NCBI GenBank assembly: GCA_002477755.1 | Contig: DLKD01000011.1 | Span: 24,003 to 68,778, forward strand | Direction of reading: 5' to 3' | Length of the DNA stretch: 44,776 bases | Source of the DNA: Gordonia sp. UBA7599 | GTDB lineage: Bacteria > Actinomycetota > Actinomycetes > Mycobacteriales > Mycobacteriaceae | Shown here: positions 8,187-16,136 of the stretch, piece after piece | Layout: every line of letters starts with the position of its first letter | Position numbering within the stretch: the stretch's first letter is position 1 | Notes under the pieces: model-generated | What the model saw: the letters and a program-made list of their open reading frames with translations, nothing else | Databases searched by the model: none | What the model was told of the DNA's origin: nothing | Position numbers and translations under genes: made by a program

Positions 8187-9422
8187 GTGAAAACCCGGCT
8201 CTTGGCGACGCGCCTTGCGGGCCAGGGAGCCGACGGGGTCTTCCAGGCCGCGTTGTTCGGGGCGGTCGCCTTCAATCCCGACCGCCAGACCGGCCCATTG
8301 CTCATGGCAGCCAGTCTGGTGGTGCTGTTCGGACCGTACTCGCTGGTCGGACCACTTATCGGCAGCCTCCTTGACCGATGGGATCGGCGGCTGGTCCTGT
8401 TGTGGGCCAACGTGATTCGCGCAGTCCTGATCGCGGTGAGCGCCGCCCTGCTGGCCTCGGCGCTGCCCGAACCGGTGATCCTGGTCGCCGCACTCGGCGT
8501 GATGGGCGCGAGTCGGTTCGTCGCCTCCGGACTGTCGGCGGCACTGCCTCACGTCACCGACCGCGAGTCACTGGTGACCACGAACGCGGTGTTCACCACG
8601 CTGGGCGGGGCCGCTGCCCTCGGTGGTCTGGGCCTCGCCGCCGCCGCGCGGGTGGTCGTCGGCGGGGACGATTCCGGGGCGGCCCAGACGATGCTGCCCG
8701 CCGCGGTGTTGACGCTGCTCGCCGCGGTACTCGCCCACGGCTTCCCAGCCCGAGCATTGGGGCCCGACGGCACGCCGTCCGCCCGGGAGCACCCCCGTTC
8801 TTTCGCGCTCGGCTGGCGCCGCGGGCTCACCGTGATCCGGCGGACACCGTCGGTAGCCGAAGTACTCGGCGCTATCGGCGCGCACCGATGGGTCTTCGGG
8901 ATGAATTCGCTGGTCCTGCTCGTGCTGGCCAATCACGCCGGAATCTCCAGCGGGCTGCGCCGCTACCTGCTCCTCGTCGGCGCGGCTGCAGCCGGCGCCC
9001 TCATCGCCGCGGTGACCACCCCTGTCCTAGCACACCGCATCCCGCGGCGGCATGTCCTGGCGATCGCACTGATCGTCGCGACCGGGGCACAGCTCTTCCT
9101 TCTCGCCTTCGAACTGAACACGATCACCGCCGCGGCGATAGTCCTCGGATGGGCCGGGCAGACGGTGAAGCTGTGCGGCGATGTCGCCATGCAACTCGAT
9201 ATCCCCGACGACCAGCGCGGCGAGGTGTTCGCCATCCAGGACGCGGTGTTCAACCTGACCTTCGTCGTGGCTGTCACCGTCGCCGCACTCGGCGTGCCCG
9301 ATGACGGCCGCGCAGTCGGGCTCGTCGTACTCGGAGCCATCGTGTACGCGGCCGCACTGCTGGGCGTCGTGCGTCGGCACCGCACCGGCGCACGTGCCGC
9401 GACAGTGGGACCCCGTCAGTAA
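8187..9422 (+). CDS. Major facilitator superfamily transporter (Rv0037c-like)
   Basis: Integral membrane protein of 411 residues with about 12 hydrophobic segments. It shows the MFS loop after helix 2 (LIGSLLDRWDRRLVLLWANVIRAV, residues ~58-80) and a long middle loop around residues 185-215. Overall it resembles Rv0037c and the enterobactin-exporter-like MFS_3 group. The substrate is unknown. The start is GTG 8187, six bases after TACTCT. The 3' end overlaps the convergent PLP-enzyme gene by 7 bp, leaving no room for a terminator. A paired role with YqgE is suggested only by conserved neighbourhood. Confidence 0.88.
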   Translation: MKTRLLATRLAGQGADGVFQAALFGAVAFNPDRQTGPLLMAASLVVLFGPYSLVGPLIGSLLDRWDRRLVLLWANVIRAVLIAVSAALLASALPEPVILVAALGVMGASRFVASGLSAALPHVTDRESLVTTNAVFTTLGGAAALGGLGLAAAARVVVGGDDSGAAQTMLPAAVLTLLAAVLAHGFPARALGPDGTPSAREHPRSFALGWRRGLTVIRRTPSVAEVLGAIGAHRWVFGMNSLVLLVLANHAGISSGLRRYLLLVGAAAAGALIAAVTTPVLAHRIPRRHVLAIALIVATGAQLFLLAFELNTITAAAIVLGWAGQTVKLCGDVAMQLDIPDDQRGEVFAIQDAVFNLTFVVAVTVAALGVPDDGRAVGLVVLGAIVYAAALLGVVRRHRTGARAATVGPRQ

Positions 9423-10522
9423 CCCATCGTGCGCAGCTCGGCGGCAAGCCGGTCGAGGTCTTGACGTGTCACATCCAGGTGCGGGCTCAGTCGCAAGACG
9501 GAATTGTCCAGCATCAGCGGGGCACGCTGTGCCTCCGCAGCCGTCACCAACAGGCCGACCTTCCGTAGGTGGGCCGCGGCGGCGGCGACATCGGCGGGCT
9601 GGAATCCCGGTGGCGGTGCGAGCGTGACGAGCGCCGTCGGCTCGTCGACCGGTTCGACGACTTCCCAGCTCGCGATCCCGGTCAGCCGCTCGCGCGCCGC
9701 CCGGCCAATGGTCGCCAGCTCACCGAAAACCCGGTGGGGTCCCAACCCGATCAATTCCTCGACCGCTGCACCGAGCCCGAGCCGCCCGGCAATGAACCCG
9801 GCGGTGGCCCCGGCTTCCATGTCCTCGACGTCGATCCGCAGTCGCGAGTCTGGGCGTACTGCGACGAATCCGACACCGCGCGGTCCGGTCAACCACTTGC
9901 GACTGGTGCCGTACACGACGTCGGCGCCGGTGATCGTCGGGACGTGGCCGATCGACTGGGCCATGTCGACGACGACGGGGACGCCGGCAGCGTGCGCCAG
10001 TTCGACGATCTCGACGACCGGCTGCACCACCCCGTTACCCGACCCGATGTGGCAGACGTGGATGAAATCGGGCTGCTCGAACTGCAGCATGTTCTCCAAG
10101 GCATCGGTGTCCACGCGCCCGTACACGTCGGCCGAGGGCATCGTGTGGACGCCGAACCCGCGGCGCCCGAATTCGACGAGGTTGGGCCCGAACTCGTTGC
10201 GGGCGACCCACACCGTCGTCGTCACCGGCAGGTTCGCGACACCCAGGAGCGCGCGCAGTGCCGCGCGGGCCGTGTCGCGGTAGACGAGTTCGTCGGCATG
10301 GTGACCGATCAGGGCGGCGAGCTCTCGCGAACCCCGTTCCAGATCTTGAGCCGCCGCGTCCATCGCAACGTACGAGCCGTGCCGGGATTCCTCCCAGAGG
10401 TGCTTGGTGATCGCCTCGATAACCGCGTTCGACGAGCGTCCCGCCGAAGCGGAGTCCAGATGGGCGATGTCCGGCTCGACGCGCGCGTCATGCCATGCCG
10501 ATCCGAGCTCGCTGAGGAACAT
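9416..10522 (-). CDS. Class V aminotransferase-fold PLP enzyme, EgtE-like
   Basis: Fold type I PLP-dependent enzyme of 368 residues. The signature VPVVVDMAQSIGHVPTITGADVVYGTSRKWLTGPRGVGFVAVRP contains the Asp and Gln that hold the cofactor and the Schiff-base Lys in SRKW. This block and the N-terminal HLDSASAGRSS resemble EgtE, the lyase that releases ergothioneine from its sulfoxide conjugate in mycobacteria; cysteine desulfurases and isopenicillin-N-epimerase-like proteins are more distant alternatives. No egtA, egtB, egtC or egtD lies in the window, so the assignment rests on sequence alone. The start ATG 10522 follows TAGATT by six bases, probably leaderless. It is divergent from the repeat-protein gene. 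Confidence 0.7.
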   Translation of the reverse strand: MFLSELGSAWHDARVEPDIAHLDSASAGRSSNAVIEAITKHLWEESRHGSYVAMDAAAQDLERGSRELAALIGHHADELVYRDTARAALRALLGVANLPVTTTVWVARNEFGPNLVEFGRRGFGVHTMPSADVYGRVDTDALENMLQFEQPDFIHVCHIGSGNGVVQPVVEIVELAHAAGVPVVVDMAQSIGHVPTITGADVVYGTSRKWLTGPRGVGFVAVRPDSRLRIDVEDMEAGATAGFIAGRLGLGAAVEELIGLGPHRVFGELATIGRAARERLTGIASWEVVEPVDEPTALVTLAPPPGFQPADVAAAAAHLRKVGLLVTAAEAQRAPLMLDNSVLRLSPHLDVTRQDLDRLAAELRTMGY

Positions 10523-10528
10523 CTGTCC

Positions 10529-10534
10529 AATCTA
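10529..10534 (-). promoter_or_regulatory. -10 element of the EgtE-like gene (leaderless)
   Basis: TAGATT on the minus strand ends six bases before ATG 10522. It has the same geometry as leuS, yqgE and mutT, and there is no Shine-Dalgarno sequence. Confidence 0.55.
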
Positions 10535-10586
10535 TCGAGTGGAACCACCGGGAGCGCCGCTGCGTCCAAAGAATATGGAGCCGCCA

Positions 10587-11075
10587 ATGATCGCCCACAC
10601 CTTCGGTACTGGATTCGGCGAGACCCACACGTGGCATGCGCCCGCAGACGCCGACCTCAACGGCGACGGGCGCCTCGATTCGGTGCGCCTGGACTTCGAC
10701 GGTGACGGGCTGGCCGACGACGCGATGATCGACGCCGACGGTGACGGCGTGGCCGAGTACGCCGCGCTCGACCTCGATGACGACGGCACTCCGGACACGT
10801 ACTTCACCGACACCGGGAACGGCGTGTGGGGCGTGCGCAGTCCGCCGCCGTCGGGGTTCGGGGCGGTGGAATCGGGCGCACCACCCAAACCCGGGCGTCA
10901 GTGGCGGCCCGTCGACCTCGACGGCGACGGCGCCCCCGACGCGACACTGGTGACCTTCGCCGACGGTCGTCGAGAACTGCATCTCGACACCGACGGAGAC
11001 GGCCGGACTGACACGGTGCTCGTCGACTCCGACGGCGATGGCGTAGTCGACCGCGTTAGGCACCGCGACCCGTGA
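10587..11075 (+). CDS. Asp-rich DxDGDGxxD 13-residue repeat protein, putative calcium binding
   Basis: Protein of 162 residues with seven loops of the pattern D-x-[DN]-x-D-G-x-x-[DE]. They start at residues 23, 36, 49 and 62 (exactly 13 apart), then 110, 134 and 147 (the last two again 13 apart). Between loops are short alternating hydrophobic strands. The loops match calcium-binding motifs of thrombospondin type 3, dockerin and EF-hand type, so Ca2+ binding is likely. A Pro/Gly-rich linker (residues ~85-105) separates the two repeat groups. No signal peptide or membrane segment is seen, which is odd for a calcium-loop protein. The start is ATG 10587, with GGAG six bases upstream; ATG 10575 is in frame but lacks a site. 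The role is unknown. Confidence 0.75.
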   Translation: MIAHTFGTGFGETHTWHAPADADLNGDGRLDSVRLDFDGDGLADDAMIDADGDGVAEYAALDLDDDGTPDTYFTDTGNGVWGVRSPPPSGFGAVESGAPPKPGRQWRPVDLDGDGAPDATLVTFADGRRELHLDTDGDGRTDTVLVDSDGDGVVDRVRHRDP

Positions 11076-11110
11076 GGACTGTGCGAGGTGCGAGCCGGGG
11101 CCGGGTGCCA

Positions 11111-11140
11111 CATGCGCATGACATGCGCATGCGTTAGTAT
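11111..11140 (+). promoter_or_regulatory. Operator and -10 of the toxin-antitoxin operon
   Basis: The 10-bp perfect palindrome CATGCGCATG occurs twice, at 11111-11120 and 11122-11131, with starts 11 bp apart (about one helical turn), as expected for cooperative ribbon-helix-helix antitoxin binding. TAGTAT (11135-11140) lies six bases before the antitoxin ATG, so bound antitoxin would cover the -35 region of a leaderless promoter. Confidence 0.75.
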
Positions 11141-11146
11141 CTGAAT

Positions 11147-11377
11147 ATGGCCGTGGCGATTCAGATCAAAGATGTCCCCGAGGCCGTCCGCGACGCGCTG
11201 GCGGCCCGTGCCGAGGCTCGCGGCCAGTCGACTCAAACGTATCTACGCTCGCTCTTGGAGCGGGAGTACCAGGCTCAACGCAACCGCGAGCTCTTGGAGG
11301 AGCTGGCCGGTCACCGCAGCCTCACCATGACTGCCGAAGACGTGACGACCGCCATCCGCGCCGACCGCGACGGGTAA
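11147..11377 (+). CDS. FitA/VapB-type ribbon-helix-helix antitoxin
   Basis: Antitoxin of 76 residues. The N-terminal strand AVAIQIKDVPEAVRDAL, followed by helices RAEARGQSTQTYLRSLLEREY, is the ribbon-helix-helix DNA-binding domain of FitA-like antitoxins. The C-terminal part, rich in Glu, Leu and Arg, should wrap the toxin. It probably represses its own operon through the twin palindromes just upstream. The stop is 9 bases before the toxin start, so the genes form one operon. It begins at ATG 11147, six bases after TAGTAT, so the mRNA is probably leaderless. Confidence 0.9.
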   Translation: MAVAIQIKDVPEAVRDALAARAEARGQSTQTYLRSLLEREYQAQRNRELLEELAGHRSLTMTAEDVTTAIRADRDG

Positions 11378-11386
11378 GTTGCGCCG

Positions 11387-11791
11387 GTGATTGTGGTTGA
11401 CGCGGGCGTGTTGGTGTTGGCGCTCACCAGCAGCACCCCCCAAGGTGACGCGGCGCGCGCAGTCCTGAAGGGCGACGACGGCTGGTTGGCGCCTGCCCAC
11501 ATGCCGGGTGAGGTGCTACGCACCTTGCACAAAGCTGTCCTGCGCGGACAATTGAACCCGGAGGACGCCGAAGTTGCCGCGGACGCCGTCACCGCACTCG
11601 CCATCGAGTACGTGCTCCCTGATGCACTCCTCCTCCGCACCGCCTGGAGCTGGCGGCACAATATCTCGCTCTACGACGGTCTGTACGTAGCTGTCGCCGC
11701 CGAGCGCTCGGCCGCGATCGTCACCATCGACGGCCGACTGGCCAGCGCCACTGATCAACTAGGGATACCTGTCGCGATCACCGTGCTCTAG
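11387..11791 (+). CDS. vapC: PIN-domain toxin ribonuclease, VapC/FitB type
   Basis: Toxin of 134 residues covering a full PIN domain. The acidic metal-binding set is complete: Asp5 (IVVDAGVLV), Glu42 (MPGEVLRTL), Asp97 (LYDGLYVAVA) and Asp115 (TIDGRLA). Such enzymes cleave RNA (tRNA or rRNA in studied VapCs) with Mg2+ or Mn2+ and are held inactive by the partner antitoxin. The target is not predictable from sequence. The start is GTG 11387, the only reasonable choice before VDAG. Nothing suggests truncation, so the pair should be functional. Confidence 0.92.
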   Translation: MIVVDAGVLVLALTSSTPQGDAARAVLKGDDGWLAPAHMPGEVLRTLHKAVLRGQLNPEDAEVAADAVTALAIEYVLPDALLLRTAWSWRHNISLYDGLYVAVAAERSAAIVTIDGRLASATDQLGIPVAITVL

Positions 11792-11849
11792 GTCCGATCG
11801 TTCGCGGGGACTAGACCGATCGCCCGGGGACGGGGGCACGCCGCCGCGG

Positions 11850-11855
11850 CATACT
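11850..11855 (+). promoter_or_regulatory. -10 element of yccF (leaderless)
   Basis: CATACT ends six bases before ATG 11862, and no Shine-Dalgarno sequence is present. Confidence 0.45.
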
Positions 11856-11861
11856 TGGGCG

Positions 11862-12254
11862 ATGAAGACGATTCTGAACATCATCTGGCTCGTCCTGGCC
11901 GGGTTCTGGATGGCGGTCGGCTACGCGTTCGCCGGGATCCTGTGTTTCATCCTCATCATCACCATCCCCTTCGGAATCGCATCGTTCCGCATGGCGAACT
12001 ACGCCCTGTGGCCGTTTGGGCGCACCATCGAGCGCAAGCCGACGGCGGGCGCGATGTCGGTGATCGGCAACATCCTCTGGATCGTGCTCGCCGGCTGGTG
12101 GTTGGTGATCGGGCATGTCGTCACCGGCCTCGCACTGTGCGCGACGATCATCGGCATCCCCTTGGGCATCGCCAGCTTCAAGATGGTGCCGGTCTCCCTG
12201 GTGCCCCTGGGCGCTCAGATCGTGCCGACCCAGCCCACCGCCGACACTCGTTAG
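11862..12254 (+). CDS. YccF domain-containing inner membrane protein
   Basis: Membrane protein of 130 residues made of two copies of the YccF unit: a helix starting ILNIIWLVLAGFW (residues ~4-30) with IPFGIASFRMANYALWPFGR, and again GNILWIVLAGWWLVIGH with IPLGIASFKMVPVSLVPLG. The repeated IPxGIASFxM motif defines the family. The function is unknown. It lies between the toxin-antitoxin operon and glpD, convergent with glpD. Confidence 0.85.
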   Translation: MKTILNIIWLVLAGFWMAVGYAFAGILCFILIITIPFGIASFRMANYALWPFGRTIERKPTAGAMSVIGNILWIVLAGWWLVIGHVVTGLALCATIIGIPLGIASFKMVPVSLVPLGAQIVPTQPTADTR

Positions 12255-12255
12255 A

Positions 12256-12288
12256 GCTCGGTCGGCGTCAAGTCGGGCTCGGTCGGCG
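12256..12288. repeat. Short direct repeat between convergent genes
   Basis: GCTCGGTCGGCG occurs at 12256-12267 and 12277-12288, a 21-bp period, filling the gap between the yccF and glpD stops. It loosely resembles the 22-bp repeats at 1-350 in base usage, but identity is low. No hairpin terminator is evident. Confidence 0.4.
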
Positions 12289-12293
12289 GATTG

Positions 12294-13832
12294 CTAGACC
12301 AACTGCTCCAGGACGCGCGCGGCAATCTGCTCGACGGCCGGTCGGGCACGATCGGCGTCGGCGGGGACCAAGCCGATACGCGTGCGCCGGTCCAGCACGT
12401 CATCGACATCCAGCGCCCCCTCATGGGTGAACGCGAACTCGATCTCGGCCCGGGTCACGTCGATGCCCTCGACGATCGGCGCGAGTGGCTCGCCGACAGT
12501 CGCATCCTCGACGACCTTGGGCGCCTCGGCACCGAAGCGCGCGATAAGCGATGCCGGCAATCCCGCCGGGAACACCGGATCGACCGGGGTCGCACCGACG
12601 AGGGCCACCGACGTCGTGATGCAGTCGTTCGCAATCAGCCCGGCTGACGCCACCGCTGCGTCGACCGCGTCCTGGGCCATCTGCCGGTAGGTCGTGAGCT
12701 TGCCGCCGATGACGCTGACCATCGAACCGTCGGTGACGCGCACGTCGTGGCGGCGCGATACGTCGGCGAGGGACTCGCCGACGCCGCCCGCGCTGTCGAT
12801 CAGCGGGCGCAGGCCGGAGAACACGCCGCGGATGTCGGCCCGCGACACCGGCAAGGCCAGCGCGGTGTTGACGGTGTCGAGAAGGAAGTCGATCTCGCTC
12901 TCGTCGGGCTTGGGAATGTCCGGGATCGGTCCGGCGGCGTCGACGTCGGTCAGCCCGAGGTACACGCGGCCGAGCTGCTCGGGCAGCGCGAAGATGAAGC
13001 GGCTCGTCGAACCGGGGATCCGGACGGTCAGTGCGCCGGTGGGATTTCCGAAGGTCGCCGCGTCGAAGACGAGGTGCGTGCCGCGGCTGGGCCGGACGCT
13101 CAGCGTCGACTCCAATCCGGCGGCCCACACCCCGGTCGCGTTGATCACCGAGCGAGCGGCAATGGCGAACTCGCGGCCCGACACCTCGTCGTGCACGACG
13201 GCCCCGCCGCCGCCGGCGCGGAGTACGCGCACGCGGGTGAAGATCGCGGCGCCGTACCCGGCGGCGGTCCGCGCGATCGCAGTGACCAGCCGCGCGTCGT
13301 CGATCAACTGCCCGTCGGTCGTCGACGCCCCGCCCCGCAGCCCGTGCCGGCGGACGGTCGGGCAGGCGGCGACCACATCGATCGCCGACAGCCGCTTCGG
13401 CCCCGGAAGGACATCCGCGGGTGTGCCCGCCGCACGTCGCAGCGCGTCGCCGGCTCGGAACCCGGCACGGACTAGAAGATCGGCGCTGGTGTCGCCGTAG
13501 TCGGGCACGATCTGGCGCACCGGCTTGATGAGATGCGGCGCGATCGCCGTCATGAGGTGGTGCCGCTCGTCGGCACTCTCCCGGGCGATACCGATGTCAC
13601 CGGACGCAAGGTAGCGAAGTCCTCCGTGGACCAGCTTGCTGCTCCACCGCGAAGTGCCGAACGCGAGGTCATGAGCCTCCACCAGCGCCACCGACAGCCC
13701 GCGCGTGGCGGCATCGAGCGCGACGCCGACACCGGTCACGCCACCGCCGATCACCAGGACGTCGACCGGGTCGGCGCGCTCAGTCAGCACAGCGAGGTCG
13801 GCGCGGCGACGGGCGGCATTCAGTACAGTCAT
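12294..13832 (-). CDS. glpD: Aerobic glycerol-3-phosphate dehydrogenase
   Basis: FAD-dependent membrane-associated enzyme that oxidises sn-glycerol 3-phosphate to dihydroxyacetone phosphate and passes electrons to the quinone pool. It has 512 residues. The FAD Rossmann motif is VLVIGGGVTGVG (Gly29-31 and Gly34), followed by GTSRWSSKLVHGGLRYL, a hallmark of GlpA/GlpD. The C-terminal DAO_C domain includes the TYR motif in GGKLTTYRQMAQDAVD. The start is ATG 13832, with AAGGAG seven bases upstream inside the end of tetR; only 4 bp separate the genes, so they form an operon. The arrangement glpD-tetR divergent from a flavoenzyme and lipid kinase matches Rv2249c-Rv2252. Confidence 0.95.
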   Translation of the reverse strand: MTVLNAARRRADLAVLTERADPVDVLVIGGGVTGVGVALDAATRGLSVALVEAHDLAFGTSRWSSKLVHGGLRYLASGDIGIARESADERHHLMTAIAPHLIKPVRQIVPDYGDTSADLLVRAGFRAGDALRRAAGTPADVLPGPKRLSAIDVVAACPTVRRHGLRGGASTTDGQLIDDARLVTAIARTAAGYGAAIFTRVRVLRAGGGGAVVHDEVSGREFAIAARSVINATGVWAAGLESTLSVRPSRGTHLVFDAATFGNPTGALTVRIPGSTSRFIFALPEQLGRVYLGLTDVDAAGPIPDIPKPDESEIDFLLDTVNTALALPVSRADIRGVFSGLRPLIDSAGGVGESLADVSRRHDVRVTDGSMVSVIGGKLTTYRQMAQDAVDAAVASAGLIANDCITTSVALVGATPVDPVFPAGLPASLIARFGAEAPKVVEDATVGEPLAPIVEGIDVTRAEIEFAFTHEGALDVDDVLDRRTRIGLVPADADRARPAVEQIAARVLEQLV

Positions 13833-13836
13833 CGAT

Positions 13837-14475
13837 TCACTCCTTGCCGGGATGCTCAAGATAGCTGGCGAGCGCGCGGTGCAACTCGGTCGACCAATCC
13901 TCACCCAGGATCGGTTCGACGACGGCCTGCGACTGCACCGCGGCCTGCGTGATCAACAAGACCATGGCTGCGAGTTTGTCGGGGTCGCCCTCGCGGACCC
14001 ACCCGTCGGCCTGGCCCTGCTCGATCGACTCGGCGATGAGGTTCAGCAGGCTGAGCTGACTGGAGCCGAGACGGTCGAAAACGTAGGGGAGCAGGAACTC
14101 CGGCTGTCCGCGCCACAGCTCGGAGAACAGCTCGTCATCGCGGATCGCGCCGACCACGCGAACGATCTGATCGATCGCGGGCGCGAAGCCCGACCGTGTA
14201 CGCAGTGGCGTTGTCGCCTGCACAGCGGCAACGATCCGGCTGATCTCCCGTTGGCAGAGGTCGCGCACGACCGCGTCGAGGTCGGCCCAGCGCCGATAGA
14301 CGGTCGGTCGGCTGACACCCGCGGCCCGCGCCACGTCGGCGAGGCTGACTTTGCGACCGTGTTGACGCAGGATCTCCTCGCGTGCGGCGTCGAGGACCCG
14401 GATGCGCAGGTCGTCGCCCTGCTCGCCGGGTTCGCCAGCCCCGGATTCGGGGGAAACGTCGTTACGGGTTGACAT
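13837..14475 (-). CDS. TetR family transcriptional regulator
   Basis: Repressor-type protein of 212 residues. The N-terminal helix-turn-helix is KVSLADVARAAGVSRPTVYRRW (residues ~42-63), typical of TetR. The rest is the helical ligand-binding and dimer domain. It is first in an operon with glpD and divergent from the AGPS-like gene, with 20 bp between start codons, so it probably controls both directions from that gap. The ligand might be a lipid or glycerolipid intermediate, by context only. The start ATG 14475 is preferred; an in-frame GTG at 14487 is possible. Confidence 0.9.
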   Translation of the reverse strand: MSTRNDVSPESGAGEPGEQGDDLRIRVLDAAREEILRQHGRKVSLADVARAAGVSRPTVYRRWADLDAVVRDLCQREISRIVAAVQATTPLRTRSGFAPAIDQIVRVVGAIRDDELFSELWRGQPEFLLPYVFDRLGSSQLSLLNLIAESIEQGQADGWVREGDPDKLAAMVLLITQAAVQSQAVVEPILGEDWSTELHRALASYLEHPGKE

Positions 14476-14495
14476 GATCTGTAACACTGTATCGC
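14476..14495. promoter_or_regulatory. Divergent control region of tetR-glpD and the AGPS-like operon
   Basis: Only 20 bp separate the two ATG codons. The segment contains the partly repeated half-sites TGTAACA and CTGTATC, a possible operator of the TetR protein. No clear -10/-35 pair was identified for either side. Confidence 0.3.
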
Positions 14496-16136
14496 ATGTC
14501 TGCTGGATTCAAGCCCGAACTGCACCAGGTCCCCGTTCCACCAATGCAATGGGACGCGTGGGGCGACCCCGCCCTTGCCGCACCACTGTCGGAGGGAACG
14601 TCCACGCTCATCCGCGGAATGCTCGGGGTTTCCGGGGAAATCACCCTCCCCACCCTCGACCCCTCAACGGTCACCGTCTCGCCCAGCTGTCTGTCCGACG
14701 CCGATCTCGCGGGACTGCGCGGCATCGTCGGTGACGGCTTCGCTTCTACCGCCGACGCGGATCGCCTGCTGCGCGCGGGCGGCAAATCGACTCCCGACCT
14801 GCTGCGTCGCCGCCAGCCCACCCAAGACGCCCCCGACGCCGTCGTGCTCCCGGCCACCGATGAGGAGGTCGCCGCCCTCCTCGCCTGGTGCGAGGAGAAC
14901 CGGGTCGCCGTCGTGCCCTTCGGGGGCGGCACCAGCGTCGTCGGCGGGGTCGACCCCGATGCCGGCCGATTCCGCGCCGCGATCACGGTGGACCTGCGCC
15001 GCATGGACGCGCTGATCGACCTCGACGAGGTATCCCAGGTCGCCACCCTCGGCGCGGGCGTCACCGGCCCGGACGCCGAGGAGCTACTGGGGGAGCGCGG
15101 CTACTCCCTCGGCCACTTCCCCCAGAGCTTCCGCTTCGCGACGATCGGCGGGTTCGCGGTCACCCGCTCCTCGGGCCAGGCCTCGGCCGGCTACGGGCGG
15201 TTCGACGACATGGTCCAGGCGCTGACTCTGGTGACGCCGCGCGGCACCCTGGTGGCCGGTCGATCACCCAAGAACGCCGTCGGACCCGACCTGCGCCAAC
15301 TGGTGATGGGCTCCGAAGGCGCGTTCGGCATCGTCACTCGCGTGTCGGTGCGCGTGCACCGCGTACCCGCGGTCACCGAGTACGAGGGGTGGCGCTTCAA
15401 CTCTTTCACCGACGCTGCGGCCGCCTTCCGCGCCGTCGCCCAGGAGGGCGTGATGCCAACGGTGATGCGCGTGTCCGACGAGGTGGAGACCGCGCTCAAC
15501 CTGGCTCGCCCCACCGAGATCGGGGAGAGTTCTGATGACGATCTGCCGGACAAGCAAGTGCCCGGCGGCTGTCTGGCGATCACCACGTTCGAGGGTTCGC
15601 CGACCGCCGTCGCCGCCCGCGCCGGCGTCGTCCGCGAGATATTCACCGCCGTCGGCGGCCAATCCCTCGGCCCCGGTCCGGCGCAAGCCTGGGAACACGG
15701 CCGCTTCTCCGGCCCGTACCTGCGCGACGCGCTGCTCGATATCGGCGTCGGCTGCGAAACGCTCGAGACTGTGACCTCGTGGGCCAACCTCGACGCCTTG
15801 AAGACCGCCGTGACCGCCGCGCTGAGCGAGGCACTGCCCGAGCCCACCGTCGTCATGTGCCACATCTCCCACACCTATGCCACGGGCGCCTCGCTGTACT
15901 TCACCGTCGTCTACCGGCAGGACGGCGAGCCCCTCGAACAGTGGATGGCCGCCAAACGCACGGTGAGCCAGGCCATCACCGACGCGGGGGCGTCGATCAC
16001 CCATCACCACGCCGTCGGCCGCGACCACCGCCCGTGGCTCTCGGCCGAGATCGGCGAACTTGGCGTCGACGCCCTGCGCGCCGTCAAGGACGTGCTCGAC
16101 CCCGCCGGTGTGTGCAACCCGGGCAAACTGGTCTGA
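14496..16136 (+). CDS. FAD-binding oxidoreductase, alkyl-DHAP synthase (AGPS)-like
   Basis: Flavoenzyme of 546 residues of the vanillyl-alcohol-oxidase/PCMH fold. The FAD PP-loop is seen at VVPFGGGTSVVGG near residue 145, and SFRFATIGGFAVTRSSGQASAGYGRFDDMV follows in the FAD domain. The C-terminal part ends with ITHHHAVGRDHRPWL (His503-505), the His cluster of alkyldihydroxyacetonephosphate synthases, and DPAGVCNPGKLV, the usual flavoenzyme terminus. AGPS exchanges the acyl group of acyl-DHAP for a fatty alcohol, the first ether-lipid step; whether this protein does so is unproven. It resembles Rv2251. It overlaps the lipid kinase gene by ATGA. Confidence 0.82.
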   Translation: MSAGFKPELHQVPVPPMQWDAWGDPALAAPLSEGTSTLIRGMLGVSGEITLPTLDPSTVTVSPSCLSDADLAGLRGIVGDGFASTADADRLLRAGGKSTPDLLRRRQPTQDAPDAVVLPATDEEVAALLAWCEENRVAVVPFGGGTSVVGGVDPDAGRFRAAITVDLRRMDALIDLDEVSQVATLGAGVTGPDAEELLGERGYSLGHFPQSFRFATIGGFAVTRSSGQASAGYGRFDDMVQALTLVTPRGTLVAGRSPKNAVGPDLRQLVMGSEGAFGIVTRVSVRVHRVPAVTEYEGWRFNSFTDAAAAFRAVAQEGVMPTVMRVSDEVETALNLARPTEIGESSDDDLPDKQVPGGCLAITTFEGSPTAVAARAGVVREIFTAVGGQSLGPGPAQAWEHGRFSGPYLRDALLDIGVGCETLETVTSWANLDALKTAVTAALSEALPEPTVVMCHISHTYATGASLYFTVVYRQDGEPLEQWMAAKRTVSQAITDAGASITHHHAVGRDHRPWLSAEIGELGVDALRAVKDVLDPAGVCNPGKLV

